A DNA stretch of 64,000 nucleotides. It comes from Acidobacteriaceae bacterium (GTDB taxonomy: Bacteria; Acidobacteriota; Terriglobia; Terriglobales; Acidobacteriaceae). Made by a program: the position numbers and the translations under genes. How positions within the stretch are numbered: position 1 is the stretch's first letter; the number at the start of each line of letters is the position of its first letter. The DNA lies in the NCBI GenBank assembly GCA_003134655.1, contig PLBY01000131.1:45441-109440 (forward strand), given 5' to 3'. The notes below the pieces were generated by a model that made no database searches, was not told the DNA's origin, and saw only the letters and a program-made list of their open reading frames with translations. Positions 25,195-33,687 of the stretch are shown here, in pieces.

Positions 25195-25674
25195 ATGCTA
25201 CAAGTAACTGCTCCCCACTTCATTCCCACAAAGATTCTGGTGCCCCTTGATTTCAGCTCGTCGTCCGATGCCGCGCTGGAGACCGCATCCGACCTCGCTG
25301 AGCACTTTCATGCTGAACTCTACCTTTTGAATGTTATTCCCATGCCCCCAATGGGCACAAAAACTGTCTCGTTTCCTGAATCGGAGTACCTTCACAGGCC
25401 GGAGGCCAATGCGGAGCGGCAGTTAGCAACGTGTGAATCTGCTCTTCTTTCCAAGGGGATCAAGGCGAGTTCCAGCATCGAAATGGGCAATGACGTGGTT
25501 GGAAGCATCATGCAGGCGATCGAACGTGAGCATGTCGACATGATTGTGATTTCGACGCACGGCATCTCTGGCTGGCGTCCGATGATCTTCGGCTCGATCG
25601 CGGAGGAGGTCGTCAAAAACGTGCAATGTCCGCTGTTGCTCCTTCGCTCCGTCAAGCCAGTCGCAACTGCGTAA
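25195..25674 (+). CDS. uspA: UspA-family universal stress protein
   Basis: The ATG at 25195 is preceded by AGGAG at 25183-25187. The 159 residues form one Usp domain: KILVPLDFSSSSDAAL at the N-terminus, VDMIVISTHGISGW and the ATP-binding G-x2-G-x9-G-[ST] pattern in THGISGWRPMIFGSIAEEVV. Such proteins bind ATP or AMP and respond to starvation and redox stress in the cytoplasm. It stands alone between a long spacer and the minus-strand mannose operon. Its specific trigger cannot be read from the sequence. Confidence 0.9.
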   Translation: MLQVTAPHFIPTKILVPLDFSSSSDAALETASDLAEHFHAELYLLNVIPMPPMGTKTVSFPESEYLHRPEANAERQLATCESALLSKGIKASSSIEMGNDVVGSIMQAIEREHVDMIVISTHGISGWRPMIFGSIAEEVVKNVQCPLLLLRSVKPVATA

Positions 25675-25766
25675 CCGAGAATTCTTGAAGACTCATGGTG
25701 GATCTCGCAGATGCTAATCTTCCCAGAAGTGGTGCGGAGTATTTTTAATTCCCGGAATCAAACGCC

Positions 25767-26876
25767 TCACACCTTTGCTTCCGGTGGGTCGGCGATTCCT
25801 CCCGGCGGCAGGAAATCCGGCAGGTCAAGGCGTGCCACGCCAATCCTGTTGTCGGCCATCCCATAGTAGACATCGAAGCGGTCCGGTGAGCCAAGATCGT
25901 CGCGCCGGTCGATGCCGGTGGGGAACACGACGTTGGCGATGGTCCCGCGGCGTTCTTGCGGCAGCACCGGCGTCAACACCGGCTCCGCCGAACGATATCG
26001 GATCACACGCGGATGCTCCTTCGAGAGCACCATCACCCCCGCCGAGTAGCACAGGTGATGTCCGTCGTTGCTGGGCTCCGCCGTTTCGCTCACGCCGTGG
26101 TAAACGATCAGCCAGCCGTGCCGGGTTAGGATGGGCGGAGTGCCGCCGCCGATTTTGAGCCGCTCCCAGGGCGACACCGGAGTTGCCAGCCGGTGATGAG
26201 AGGTAAAATGGCAGAGGTTATATGGCTCCCGGCCCTGCGCAGGCATCGGGCAGTAGGAAATCCAGATGCTTTCCCGATCAAGATCCACCTCTCGGGACGC
26301 GCCGTGGCGGGCGGTTTCCTCGGGACGAGTACCTGGGAAAAGCGGCCGATGGAGGATGGCAAATTCCGGTCGCCCGGATGGGTTAGGAATGGCAACGGGG
26401 AAAAGGCTGGCATCTTTGTTATCCACGTCGCTGAATTCGATGCCGCGATACGAAGCAAAGGTCGCGAGTCCCAGACGCTGCCAGTGGAAGAGGTCCTCCG
26501 ATAGGGCCAGGGCGATCCGCGGGCCTTGGGGCGAAAGTGCCGTGTAAGTCATCGCGTAGCGCTGGAGCGGTTCCACGTACGTGATACGAGGATCCTCGCA
26601 GCCGCCGCTGCCGTCGGGCCGCTGCTCATAATCGGCCTCCGGCTCCAGTGCGATACCGAGCCGCTCGACTCCTGACGGATCGCCGGCTTCATTGAACCGC
26701 ACTCGTGCAATGCCGATGCGCGAGTAATTGCCCCGCGCGGTCAGCCGAGGGAAGAGGTAGAGCTGACCATCAGGGCCGCGAACGGCAGCCGGATTCAGGA
26801 CGCCTTCGATTTCTCGGGGATTACCCGGCTCCGGCTCCATCACCAGCCCCAGGCGCTGCAACTTAAATCCACTCAT
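25767..26876 (-). CDS. GH130-family beta-mannoside phosphorylase/glycosidase
   Basis: The ATG at 26876 has GGGAG just upstream and yields 369 residues. Family traits of the five-bladed GH130 fold are visible: LNPAAVRGPDGQLYLFPR near the start, GGCEDPRITYVE with the catalytic-region acid, SDVDNKDASLFP, GGGTPPILTRHGWLIVYHG, and the late YYGMADNRIGVA. GH130 enzymes phosphorolyse or hydrolyse beta-mannosides, releasing mannose-1-phosphate. It is the last gene of a three-gene operon with a PMM-like HAD and ManA. Together they could channel mannose-1-P to fructose-6-P, or run the reverse. Confidence 0.85.
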   Translation of the reverse strand: MSGFKLQRLGLVMEPEPGNPREIEGVLNPAAVRGPDGQLYLFPRLTARGNYSRIGIARVRFNEAGDPSGVERLGIALEPEADYEQRPDGSGGCEDPRITYVEPLQRYAMTYTALSPQGPRIALALSEDLFHWQRLGLATFASYRGIEFSDVDNKDASLFPVAIPNPSGRPEFAILHRPLFPGTRPEETARHGASREVDLDRESIWISYCPMPAQGREPYNLCHFTSHHRLATPVSPWERLKIGGGTPPILTRHGWLIVYHGVSETAEPSNDGHHLCYSAGVMVLSKEHPRVIRYRSAEPVLTPVLPQERRGTIANVVFPTGIDRRDDLGSPDRFDVYYGMADNRIGVARLDLPDFLPPGGIADPPEAKV

Positions 26877-26895
26877 CAAATCTCCCTCACAAAGG

Positions 26896-27660
26896 TCACG
26901 CTTGCTGATCGCGATCTGCCAAACAAGCGATGATTGCTTCGGTAACCGGTTTTGTCTCATTGGGACCGCGAACTGGGATAGAAACAACACCTGCTTCTTT
27001 AGCTGGATAGTCGTTCCCTCCCACGAACAAGGCATCACCTATAAAAATCATCTCTTTCAATGAAATGCCCAGAAGGTCTCGTAGCTTTCTGATTCCGTAG
27101 GCTTTGTCAATGCCCGGTTTGGTGACATCAATGGATGTCGCACCACCCATTCGGACAGAAAACTCGGGAATAAAAGTATCAAGGATTGCTTTAATCTTCT
27201 TCCGCTTGGTGTAATCGGGGTCCCATTTATCCTTTTCTTCTAAGGGGGCCTGCTGACCTAAGGCGGAAAATGTTATCTGGCTTCCCCGGTCTTCAATTTG
27301 ATCTCCCCATAGCTTTTCGGCCTTGAAGCCCGCTACTCCGATCGCCTTCTTGAGAGAACTGCTGATTTTCTCTTTTTCATCCGCGGTGAAATCTTCGGAA
27401 TAGATCTTTTTCCAATCTGCTGAGTCGTATCGATAGAACTTTGTTCCACATGTAGGAAGGAGGGATAGATTCACCAGGCGTTCATCATGGGGAAGATTGG
27501 AGAGCAGTTGTTTTTCAAACTGAGGCCAATCGCCTCCGGAAATCACGGCCACTTTGACAATACCGAGAAGGTCGTGGAGCAGTCGCGACATTTCGCCATC
27601 AAGAGATGATTTACTTTCGGCAAGCGTACCGTCGAGATCAAAAACAACTAGCTTTTTCAC
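26896..27660 (-). CDS. HAD-IIB phosphatase, eukaryotic-type phosphomannomutase-like
   Basis: The 254 residues begin with the HAD nucleophile motif VVFDLDGTLAES and contain AVISGG. The segment IEDRGSQITFSALGQQAPLE followed by EEKDKWDPDYTKRKK closely resembles eukaryotic-type phosphomannomutases. IFIGDALFVGGNDYP supplies the metal-binding acids. It likely interconverts mannose-6-P and mannose-1-P, or acts as a related sugar phosphatase. The gene lies 30 bases after manA and 19 before GH130. Its base composition is clearly more AT-rich than both neighbours (AAA, TTT and GAA codons dominate), suggesting separate acquisition into the operon. Confidence 0.85.
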   Translation of the reverse strand: MKKLVVFDLDGTLAESKSSLDGEMSRLLHDLLGIVKVAVISGGDWPQFEKQLLSNLPHDERLVNLSLLPTCGTKFYRYDSADWKKIYSEDFTADEKEKISSSLKKAIGVAGFKAEKLWGDQIEDRGSQITFSALGQQAPLEEKDKWDPDYTKRKKIKAILDTFIPEFSVRMGGATSIDVTKPGIDKAYGIRKLRDLLGISLKEMIFIGDALFVGGNDYPAKEAGVVSIPVRGPNETKPVTEAIIACLADRDQQA

Positions 27661-27690
27661 GTTGCTTAAGCCCTCTTCATTCTCGCGATC

Positions 27691-28674
27691 TCAATTAGGA
27701 AGTGCAATTTCCAACAGGTTCACTGCACCGCGCGGCCGAAAAGAACATGCTCCGACCACCGCCGGCAAGAGCAACACGTCGCCCTTTTCGACGGCATAAG
27801 TAGCGTCGCCGTGCTCGACCTGCCCCGCGCCCTCGATGCATACCAGCACGCGCGGCACACCCGCGGCGCCGACGGTAAACGGCGATTGTCCGCGCAGGCG
27901 CCACAACAAGAAATGATCAGAATGAAAAAGTCTCTCGCGTTCCACCGGCGTCGTTGCCTCCACTACGGGTGTCACCGGACCGGCCGCACCATCCTCCACA
28001 AAATCAATGGAGGCAAGCGCCTCATCGACTTGGAGTGCCCGCGTCTGGCCTGTCCTGGCGTCAACATGGCCCCAGTCGTACAGGCTAAAAGTCACGTCGC
28101 TGTTCTGCTGAACCTCGAATACCACGACGTCGCCGCCCAGAGCGTGAACCGTCCCAGCCGGTAGGAAAACGCCATCGCCGGGCTTCGGAGTGAGGCACAC
28201 GAGGCGGTCCGCCACCGTCCGATTCTTGAGCGCCCGCCGCAGATCGTCTGCAGTCGTGCCAGGCTTCAGGCCCGCATAGATGCGGCTTTCGGTCCCCGCC
28301 TCCAGCACGACCCAGGCCTCAGTCTTCCCGGTCTCGCCCGCTGGCAGGAGGTCCGCGTGCGCATCCGAGGGATGAACCTGGACTGAGAGCATTTCGTGTG
28401 CGTCGAGGAACTTGAGCAGCAGTGGAAATCGGCGGAAACGCTGGGCCAGCTTTCCCAGCAATTCTTCCGGAGACTGCTCCAGCAATTGGCGGATGGTCCG
28501 CCCTTTGAGCCGTCCATCGGCAACGAGGCTCGGATGGTCATCGCGATCGCTGAGTACCCAGGCTTCGCCGATAAGACCGCTCGGCAGAGGTGCAGAGAGC
28601 ACGTCTGCCAGTTGCCGGCCGCCCCAGAGCCGATATTCGTAGATCGGTTCGAATCGTAGGGGATACAGAAGCAT
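27691..28674 (-). CDS. manA: Class I mannose-6-phosphate isomerase
   Basis: The 327-residue protein begins at the ATG at 28674 and has the cupin-type fold of class I isomerases. Zinc ligands are visible in LSVQVHPSDAHAD (Gln and His), GKTEAWVVL (Glu) and PAGTVHALGG (His). Other landmarks are YRLWGG near the N-terminus and SLYDWGH. It interconverts fructose-6-P and mannose-6-P. It is the first gene of the manA/HAD/GH130 operon. The ribosome site is weak. Confidence 0.9.
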   Translation of the reverse strand: MLLYPLRFEPIYEYRLWGGRQLADVLSAPLPSGLIGEAWVLSDRDDHPSLVADGRLKGRTIRQLLEQSPEELLGKLAQRFRRFPLLLKFLDAHEMLSVQVHPSDAHADLLPAGETGKTEAWVVLEAGTESRIYAGLKPGTTADDLRRALKNRTVADRLVCLTPKPGDGVFLPAGTVHALGGDVVVFEVQQNSDVTFSLYDWGHVDARTGQTRALQVDEALASIDFVEDGAAGPVTPVVEATTPVERERLFHSDHFLLWRLRGQSPFTVGAAGVPRVLVCIEGAGQVEHGDATYAVEKGDVLLLPAVVGACSFRPRGAVNLLEIALPN

Positions 28675-28760
28675 TTGACTGGTCGTAGGTCTCTTTCCTA
28701 AGCATCCATCGCCAGCAGACCCTTGTCACCGGCCATTGGCGCTAGCGCTGTAGTTTCAGT

Positions 28761-29623
28761 GAAAATCATGGGCAGCCGTTTTACCGGATGCCCAGACCCC
28801 AGTTAGACGCTGCTCAGGGAGAAAGCAGACTTGTGTTCTGCGTCGTGCAGCCAATATGGCGGCCGGCCGTAGTGAGTGTATAGTTTGCCTTCATACTCAC
28901 GAGTGATCGGCATGGACTCGATGTACTCCGGGCCCTTTTGGATGGCTTCCCGGGATAGTCCAACGTAGACGTTAGAATCTGTCCAGCTCACCCGTTGAAT
29001 CCACGCGGGGGAAACCAGCACTTTCTTACCCGGCCACCAATTCCGCGTGGCCACCTCCATGTATCGGATAGCCCAAGCTTCGTCGTCCACGACGAACCCT
29101 TCCACATGGCCGATTTCACCATCATTTGCCTCGATATGATAGCCAGTGACGGCTTCGACGCTGCGCAGATGCGAATCCGTCGACTCTCTCCGGATATTGT
29201 CCGCCAGCGCCTCCTTGGATGTAGTTGTTGGAATAGCCAAGTCTGAGGGGTAGAATGCTGCGCCCCACAGAAAAGGACCGCTCCAGTAATTCGGATAGCC
29301 GTAATACCCGAGGTATGCGGCCTCGTGCTGCCGGGAGACGGGTTGGTGCGTGTCGATGTCGGGACTATTCTCCACTTGCTTTTTCGTCAGCGCCACATCC
29401 AGCCGCTTGGCTTGCCAGTCCGTCTGGACGACGGAAATCGGTGAAATCAGCACTTGCCGGCCGCCAAGCCAACCGCCGGTTTCCACCGTGAGGTAGCGGA
29501 TGGCCCATGTTTCATCGTCGAAATACAACTGATCAACAGTTCCAAGCTCGCCATCTGTAGCTCGGATCGCAAAACCTTTCAGATGCGAAGTTTTCGTTAG
29601 CATTGCCTTTGCCCTCCTGGGCG
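28761..29623. repeat. Long direct repeat, copy 1 (PRC-barrel unit)
   Basis: This 863-bp stretch, covering the PRC-barrel gene with its ribosome site and 3' flank, recurs at 61921-62783 in the same orientation with scattered substitutions. Similarity ends abruptly at GAAAATCATGGGCAG on one side and at the GCCCTCCTGGGC block on the other. Confidence 0.85.
28803..29603 (-). CDS. Double PRC-barrel domain protein (copy 1)
   Basis: The ATG at 29603 is preceded by AGGAGG and gives 266 residues. There are two PRC-barrel repeats: residues 8-75 (GFAIRATDGELGTVDQLYFD, WAIRYLTVETGGWLGGRQVL) and about 150-220 (GYHIEANDGEIGHVEGFVVD, WAIRYMEVATRNWWPGKKVL). A Tyr/Pro/Trp-rich linker separates them. PRC-barrels often occur in ribosome-maturation, photosynthetic or stress proteins; in this two-domain form the function is unknown. 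A near-identical copy at 61963-62763 shows a recent segmental duplication. Confidence 0.85.
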   Translation of the reverse strand: MLTKTSHLKGFAIRATDGELGTVDQLYFDDETWAIRYLTVETGGWLGGRQVLISPISVVQTDWQAKRLDVALTKKQVENSPDIDTHQPVSRQHEAAYLGYYGYPNYWSGPFLWGAAFYPSDLAIPTTTSKEALADNIRRESTDSHLRSVEAVTGYHIEANDGEIGHVEGFVVDDEAWAIRYMEVATRNWWPGKKVLVSPAWIQRVSWTDSNVYVGLSREAIQKGPEYIESMPITREYEGKLYTHYGRPPYWLHDAEHKSAFSLSSV

Positions 29624-30047
29624 AGTTGGTGACAGCATTTTCGCTATTCGACGATCGGCATATCCGCAACAATTCTTAATAGTGCCGCGGCTTAGAGTTG
29701 CGGCACTCGAAGTCGACTGCTTGAGTTCAGGGATTGTCAATTGACACTCTCTAAGTTCTAGGGGGTCGATCTTAACAATGGTGCAGCCATTCTTCTGAGC
29801 AAGAGTGACCACTCTCGCCCGGCCATCCGACATACCTTTTAAAAGGAGGTGCGGTGGTCACCATGGGTCGAGCCAGAAGATTGACGATGCACTCGTCCGC
29901 ACCGCCATGTCAAAATTACCCAGCAAGAAACTGGCGCGCGCGTGGGCCGAAATCTTGTTCCACGGTGCAATCTCGATCAAGTTGTTTCGGGGGGCTGCCT
30001 TCGCCACTGGCTGAATCGTGATTTTCAATCCTTGTTAAAGTTGGGCT
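29604..30047. other. Spacer with 8-bp inverted repeat
   Basis: AGTGCCGC (29681-29688) and GCGGCACT (29700-29707) form a perfect 8-bp inverted repeat around an 11-nt loop, about 80 bases upstream of the PRC-barrel start. The duplicate PRC gene at 62763 lacks it. The rest of the 0.44 kb shows no credible gene. Confidence 0.45.
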
Positions 30048-30437
30048 ATGAACATATTGCTGCAGGTACTGTCTTTGTTTATCATTGCTCTTCCCATTGC
30101 ATCCGTTGCGTGGAGCATCACCCATGAAGAAGTCTTTCGGGAATTCCATGACTTTTGCCTGGCCAAGAGCAAAGCGTGCCCGCGCATCTCCGAACGCAAA
30201 TTCTTCTATCTCTTTACTTGCGAATACTGTTTCAGCCACTATGTCACCGCAGCCTTCCTTGTCGTCACCCGCTACAAGCTTCTGTTTCCGGATTGGCGCG
30301 GATACCTGATTGCTGGCTTCTCACTAGTATGGGGGGCAAACATGTACATGGCCCTCTTCGCCAGGATTCGACTCGACCTGAGGAAGGAACGCGTCGAAAT
30401 TACGACAGAAGAAGCAGCCTTGCCACAGAGCAAGTAG
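30048..30437 (+). CDS. Small membrane protein of unknown function
   Basis: The 129-residue protein has an N-terminal helix (LLQVLSLFIIALPIASVAW) with SITHEEVFREFHDFC after it. A central FYLFTCEYCFSHYVTAAFLV segment with a CxxC-like C..C and His follows, then helix GYLIAGFSLVWGANMYMALFA, and a charged C-terminus. The ribosome site is weak, but codon use and membrane topology look real. The Cys/His membrane cluster may bind metal. I do not recognise the family. Confidence 0.6.
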   Translation: MNILLQVLSLFIIALPIASVAWSITHEEVFREFHDFCLAKSKACPRISERKFFYLFTCEYCFSHYVTAAFLVVTRYKLLFPDWRGYLIAGFSLVWGANMYMALFARIRLDLRKERVEITTEEAALPQSK

Positions 30438-31040
30438 ACATGTTGTTTGGATTCCAAGCAGCACAAGCAACTTATCTTTCGCGTGCGCAAGTCGGTGTGG
30501 AGTCGCCGGCGATGGATATCTCTCAAGACCCAACTTCCTATCGAGAATATTGCAGGAATATGAATCTCGAGTTTGGTCTTCTGCGCTTTGCTGGACTTTG
30601 CGCCCTTCATGGTGATCCATGACGAACTCTTCGGCGAGCTGTGGGATTTGTAAATGTCGATCTCTACAGTGACGAGAACAAGCGTTCACTTTTCGCCCTC
30701 AGTACTGCCGCGTGACCGACACGGGCAACTGCGTCCAACCAAATGAGTGAGACGCCACTGTGATGTGTATCTGACTGTACAAAAGTGACCAGAATGTATG
30801 GCCCCATTCTGACATGATCAGAACATGACCGACACAGGCGAAAGAGGAGAGATTACGAGGCGGGCGAATGCGAAAGACGCGGAAACCATTCAGCAGTCCA
30901 CGAACTTAATAGCGAAAACAAAGCGGCTTTCCGCAATTACCGGCGCGAAGAACCTGGCACGTCGCAACCAAGAACTGATTGGTCGATCTCGCGCACGGAA
31001 GAATACGCCGTGAGACACGGCTGACGGAGGTTCTGCAAGC
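30438..31040. other. Spacer with overlapping inverted repeats
   Basis: Two overlapping inverted repeats lie at 30791-30823: AGAATG with CATTCT, and TTCTGA with TCAGAA. They end directly at an ATG (30825) that opens 62 codons of unknown, Arg/Ala/Thr-rich sequence without a clear ribosome site. The phrase TGACCGACACRGGC occurs twice (30713 and 30826). No gene here is convincing. Confidence 0.35.
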
Positions 31041-31709
31041 ATGGCTGCGAAACTTGCTACCGTAGACGACCACATTTTGGCTTGTGTGGAAGAAACTGGC
31101 CCCGTCCGCGACAGGGGCATCATTCTCCGCAGCGCAGGCGACAAACCGCAGGTTCGCGGCATGCAATTCGATTGCGGATATCTCTCACCATACTTTGTTA
31201 CTGACCCTGAACGCATGGAAGTTGCGTTCGAAAACGCCTACATTCTCATTCACGAGAAAACAATCAGTTCTAAAGACGACCTGCTCCCACTACTTGAGCA
31301 GACCACACAGCGTGGCAAGCCGCTGCTCATCATCGCCGAAGATGTTGACGGCGAGGCGCTAGCTACTCTCGTTGTTAGGAAGCTGCGTGGCCCGCTGCAA
31401 GTTGCTGCCGTCAGGGCACCCGGCTTCGGAGATCAGCGCAAGAGTATGTTGCAGGACATTGCCCTCCTCACTGGTGGCAAAGCCCTCACCGAAAACCTCG
31501 GCATCCAGCTGAAAAACATACAGATCTCCGACCTCGGTCAGGCCAAGAGGATCACCATCGACAAGAACAACACGGTGGTCGAAGGCAGGAGAACGTACGA
31601 CCAGCTTTCCTTTGCGCCTGAGCCCTTGATCCACTCAAATGCTCACACTTCGCCTGTGAAATCTTCACGGAACGTGATACGGGAACCTCATGGAACACTT
31701 TCCGTGTGA
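31041..31709 (+). pseudogene. groEL: GroEL apical-domain fragment
   Basis: Residues 40-175 of this 222-codon frame match the GroEL apical domain: CGYLSPYFVTDPERMEV, ENAYILIHEKTISS, RGKPLLIIAEDVDGEALATL, KLRGPLQVAAVRAPGFGDQRK, GGKALTENLGIQL. The equatorial domains with ATP-binding residues and the C-terminal GGM tail are absent, and the first 38 and last 40 codons are unrelated to GroEL. GGAGG stands 10 bases before the ATG, so a stand-alone apical domain could be made. I treat it as a remnant, with a mini-chaperone as the alternative. Confidence 0.75.
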
Positions 31710-32091
31710 GCGTCCACCGGACGACCCATCCGTGACCACTCGGACTGCGAGGAAATAGCCGACTATTGCGACCGCTTATGAAGGAGGCCGCCAAAACCTC
31801 GCCTGCGCGACCCACGCCAGTCAAATGCAAGCTTCAGTTCTGTGCCTGCCGCATGGCTCAATTGCTCTCCATTGTCAGATAATCGCCTCCGAAAGGGGTT
31901 AATCCAGTGATCCGGCCTGCCCCTTCGAAGCGCCTTTACTCGGCACTTTGATTCTTGAAAGTGTGCAATTCGGAACAGTCGCGACTTTGTGAGTTGCCCT
32001 ACGATTGTCCACTTTAGAGAAACTATCAATGACCACCGCTGAACTCGGACTGGCGGCAACTAATGTCGCAACTCTAAGCGCCAGCACTGCC
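31710..32091. other. Gap between gene remnants, nothing seen
   Basis: About 380 bases between the GroEL fragment and the dehydrogenase remnant, without a credible frame or strong symmetry. Confidence 0.35.
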
Positions 32092-32268
32092 ATGAAAGAG
32101 CTGGTCTATTACGGTCCGGGCAAACCTCCTTGGGAGGGCGAGGCACACCCACCATCCATCCGGGCCCTGCAATCCTGTGGATCACCTTCCACGATTGCGG
32201 AACAGATCTTCATATTCTGAAGGGAGATCAGTGCTCCATGCCAGCAGGCGTTCGAGAAGAGTGAGGCT
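32092..32268 (+). pseudogene. N-terminal remnant of a zinc alcohol dehydrogenase
   Basis: From the ATG at 32092 the frame reads MKELVYYGPGKPPWEGEAH, the start of a glutathione-independent zinc alcohol dehydrogenase. Near 32160 homology moves to another frame (PGPAILWITFHDCGTDLHIL, KGD) carrying the catalytic-zinc Cys motif CGTDLH, and stops at 32268. Everything beyond about residue 55 of a normal 340-residue enzyme is missing. It sits directly upstream of the haem operon. Confidence 0.7.
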
Positions 32269-32353
32269 GGCAGATATCGCGAGAAAGTTTCCCGAACAGG
32301 ACAGCAGGAACAGAGAGCAAGGGTTTGAGATTATTAACGATAAGGAGCTGGTC

Positions 32354-33673
32354 ATGGGGCTGAAGGTAAGACCGATATTCCTGCTAGTTGGTTTTAGCGT
32401 TCTTCCCTTGTTATTTATCTTTCTCCTTTTGTCGTTGCCGGAGAAAGCCGCGGCCGTTCCCCAATTTGCGCGTCGCTATAAAGTCAGGTGCTCCGCGTGC
32501 CATACGATTGTTCCCGTACTCAACGAGCAGGGATACATGTTCAAGAGGCTCGGCTTCCACCTTCCGCCAGCGCTTGAAGAAGGCAAAGTTACGCCCTGGA
32601 TATCGGACCTCGTAAAAAAAGAGCCCGAATGGAGTTTGACCAACAACGCAGCGCTCGCGGTTACAGATTTCAGCTTTTCTGCCGAACGCACCACTTCTCA
32701 AGGCGCGAGTCCGAGTTCAACTTCGGCGTTCCAGGTGGGTTCTTGGAACGCCTATTTCGGAGGCTGGATCCCCGACACCAACTTCTTCTACTACTCGGAA
32801 TTTGACATCATCACTGGAGGGTCGACAAACCCCGATCTTTCCAACGCCTATTTCGGATACAGCGGAGGAAACGCTCGCAGCAGTTGGTACGTCGCTGGGG
32901 GGCGGGAGCATCTACAAATTGGTGAAGGCACGCGCGCTGCCCAAGTCTACAGTCTGCTGCCAAGTTCTCCGTTGCTGTTTGAGAATCCAAGTCCGACAAC
33001 TTTCGTTATTGACCAGTCGCCTGTCGGTATCGATGCTGGCTACACGTGGGCTTCCAGCGGCTACAAGAGGGTCTTCGCCGCGACCGCAAAGGTAACCAAT
33101 GGAGACAACGCAGACGGGAGCGAGATCCTTGGACCATCCACACGCAACTCCAAAGACGTTTGGTTCGACGTTGACTTTTGGTACGCGCCCGAAAGCGGCA
33201 TTACATTCCTCGATTACTATGGCAAAAAAGATCAGATGAACCTCGATACTTTGGGGAATCAGTTCACGTTCCATCCAGTAATTCGGCGTCAGGGTGTATT
33301 CGGAAATTACAAATTGCTCGCGAAGGTCGATTTCCTCGGCGGCTGGCTGCACAGTAACGATGGCTGGGTGGCCCCGGACGGGTCTTCCGCCAAGTTCGTC
33401 GGCAACGACTTCTACGGAGCGGTAGATTATTACATCAGGCAGGGCTTTGCCGTCTCAGGCCGCTATGATTTTCTGCATCAACAGATCACTGGCGTTAGCG
33501 GAGTAGGACCGCAGTCCACTCACGATTGGACCATCGGAGTGAACAAGACCTTTACGCCGTCGGGAAATGTGATTGGCCGAATTGCATACAGCAATTTGTC
33601 TGGGCGGGATCCGGTTTCGGCGACGAAGAGTACCGACAAACTAGTTCAAGCTGACATATCGTTCAACTTTTGA
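32354..33673 (+). CDS. Cyc2-like monohaem cytochrome-porin fusion (outer membrane)
   Basis: The ATG at 32354 follows AAGGAG and gives 439 residues. A signal helix precedes AAAVPQFARRYKVRCSACH, one haem-c motif, then PVLNEQGYMFKRLGFHLP. This order (PQFAR...C-x2-CH, P-x-LN..G..FK..G) closely resembles the N-terminus of Cyc2-type fused cytochrome-porins. The remaining 370 residues are amphipathic beta-strands rich in Tyr/Trp/Gly and end in aromatic ADISFNF, typical for an outer-membrane barrel. Such proteins put a haem in a barrel to pass electrons across the outer membrane, as in Fe(II) oxidation. It heads a three-gene operon with a multihaem cytochrome. The substrate is inferred, not proven. 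Confidence 0.78.
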   Translation: MGLKVRPIFLLVGFSVLPLLFIFLLLSLPEKAAAVPQFARRYKVRCSACHTIVPVLNEQGYMFKRLGFHLPPALEEGKVTPWISDLVKKEPEWSLTNNAALAVTDFSFSAERTTSQGASPSSTSAFQVGSWNAYFGGWIPDTNFFYYSEFDIITGGSTNPDLSNAYFGYSGGNARSSWYVAGGREHLQIGEGTRAAQVYSLLPSSPLLFENPSPTTFVIDQSPVGIDAGYTWASSGYKRVFAATAKVTNGDNADGSEILGPSTRNSKDVWFDVDFWYAPESGITFLDYYGKKDQMNLDTLGNQFTFHPVIRRQGVFGNYKLLAKVDFLGGWLHSNDGWVAPDGSSAKFVGNDFYGAVDYYIRQGFAVSGRYDFLHQQITGVSGVGPQSTHDWTIGVNKTFTPSGNVIGRIAYSNLSGRDPVSATKSTDKLVQADISFNF

Positions 33674-33687
33674 GAAAAGAACAGACA

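Noticed and set aside
24751..25229. Minus-strand frames before uspA with a faint coding look
   Set aside because: No motif, start or ribosome site could be identified; any assignment would be invented.
30564..30652. Short frame with FMVIHDELFGELWDL, somewhat like SITHEEVFREFHDF in the protein at 30048
   Set aside because: Only about 15 residues resemble each other and no start is present; chance similarity cannot be excluded.
30825..31013. 62-codon frame next to inverted repeats
   Set aside because: No clear ribosome site, family or compositional support; kept only as context for the repeats.
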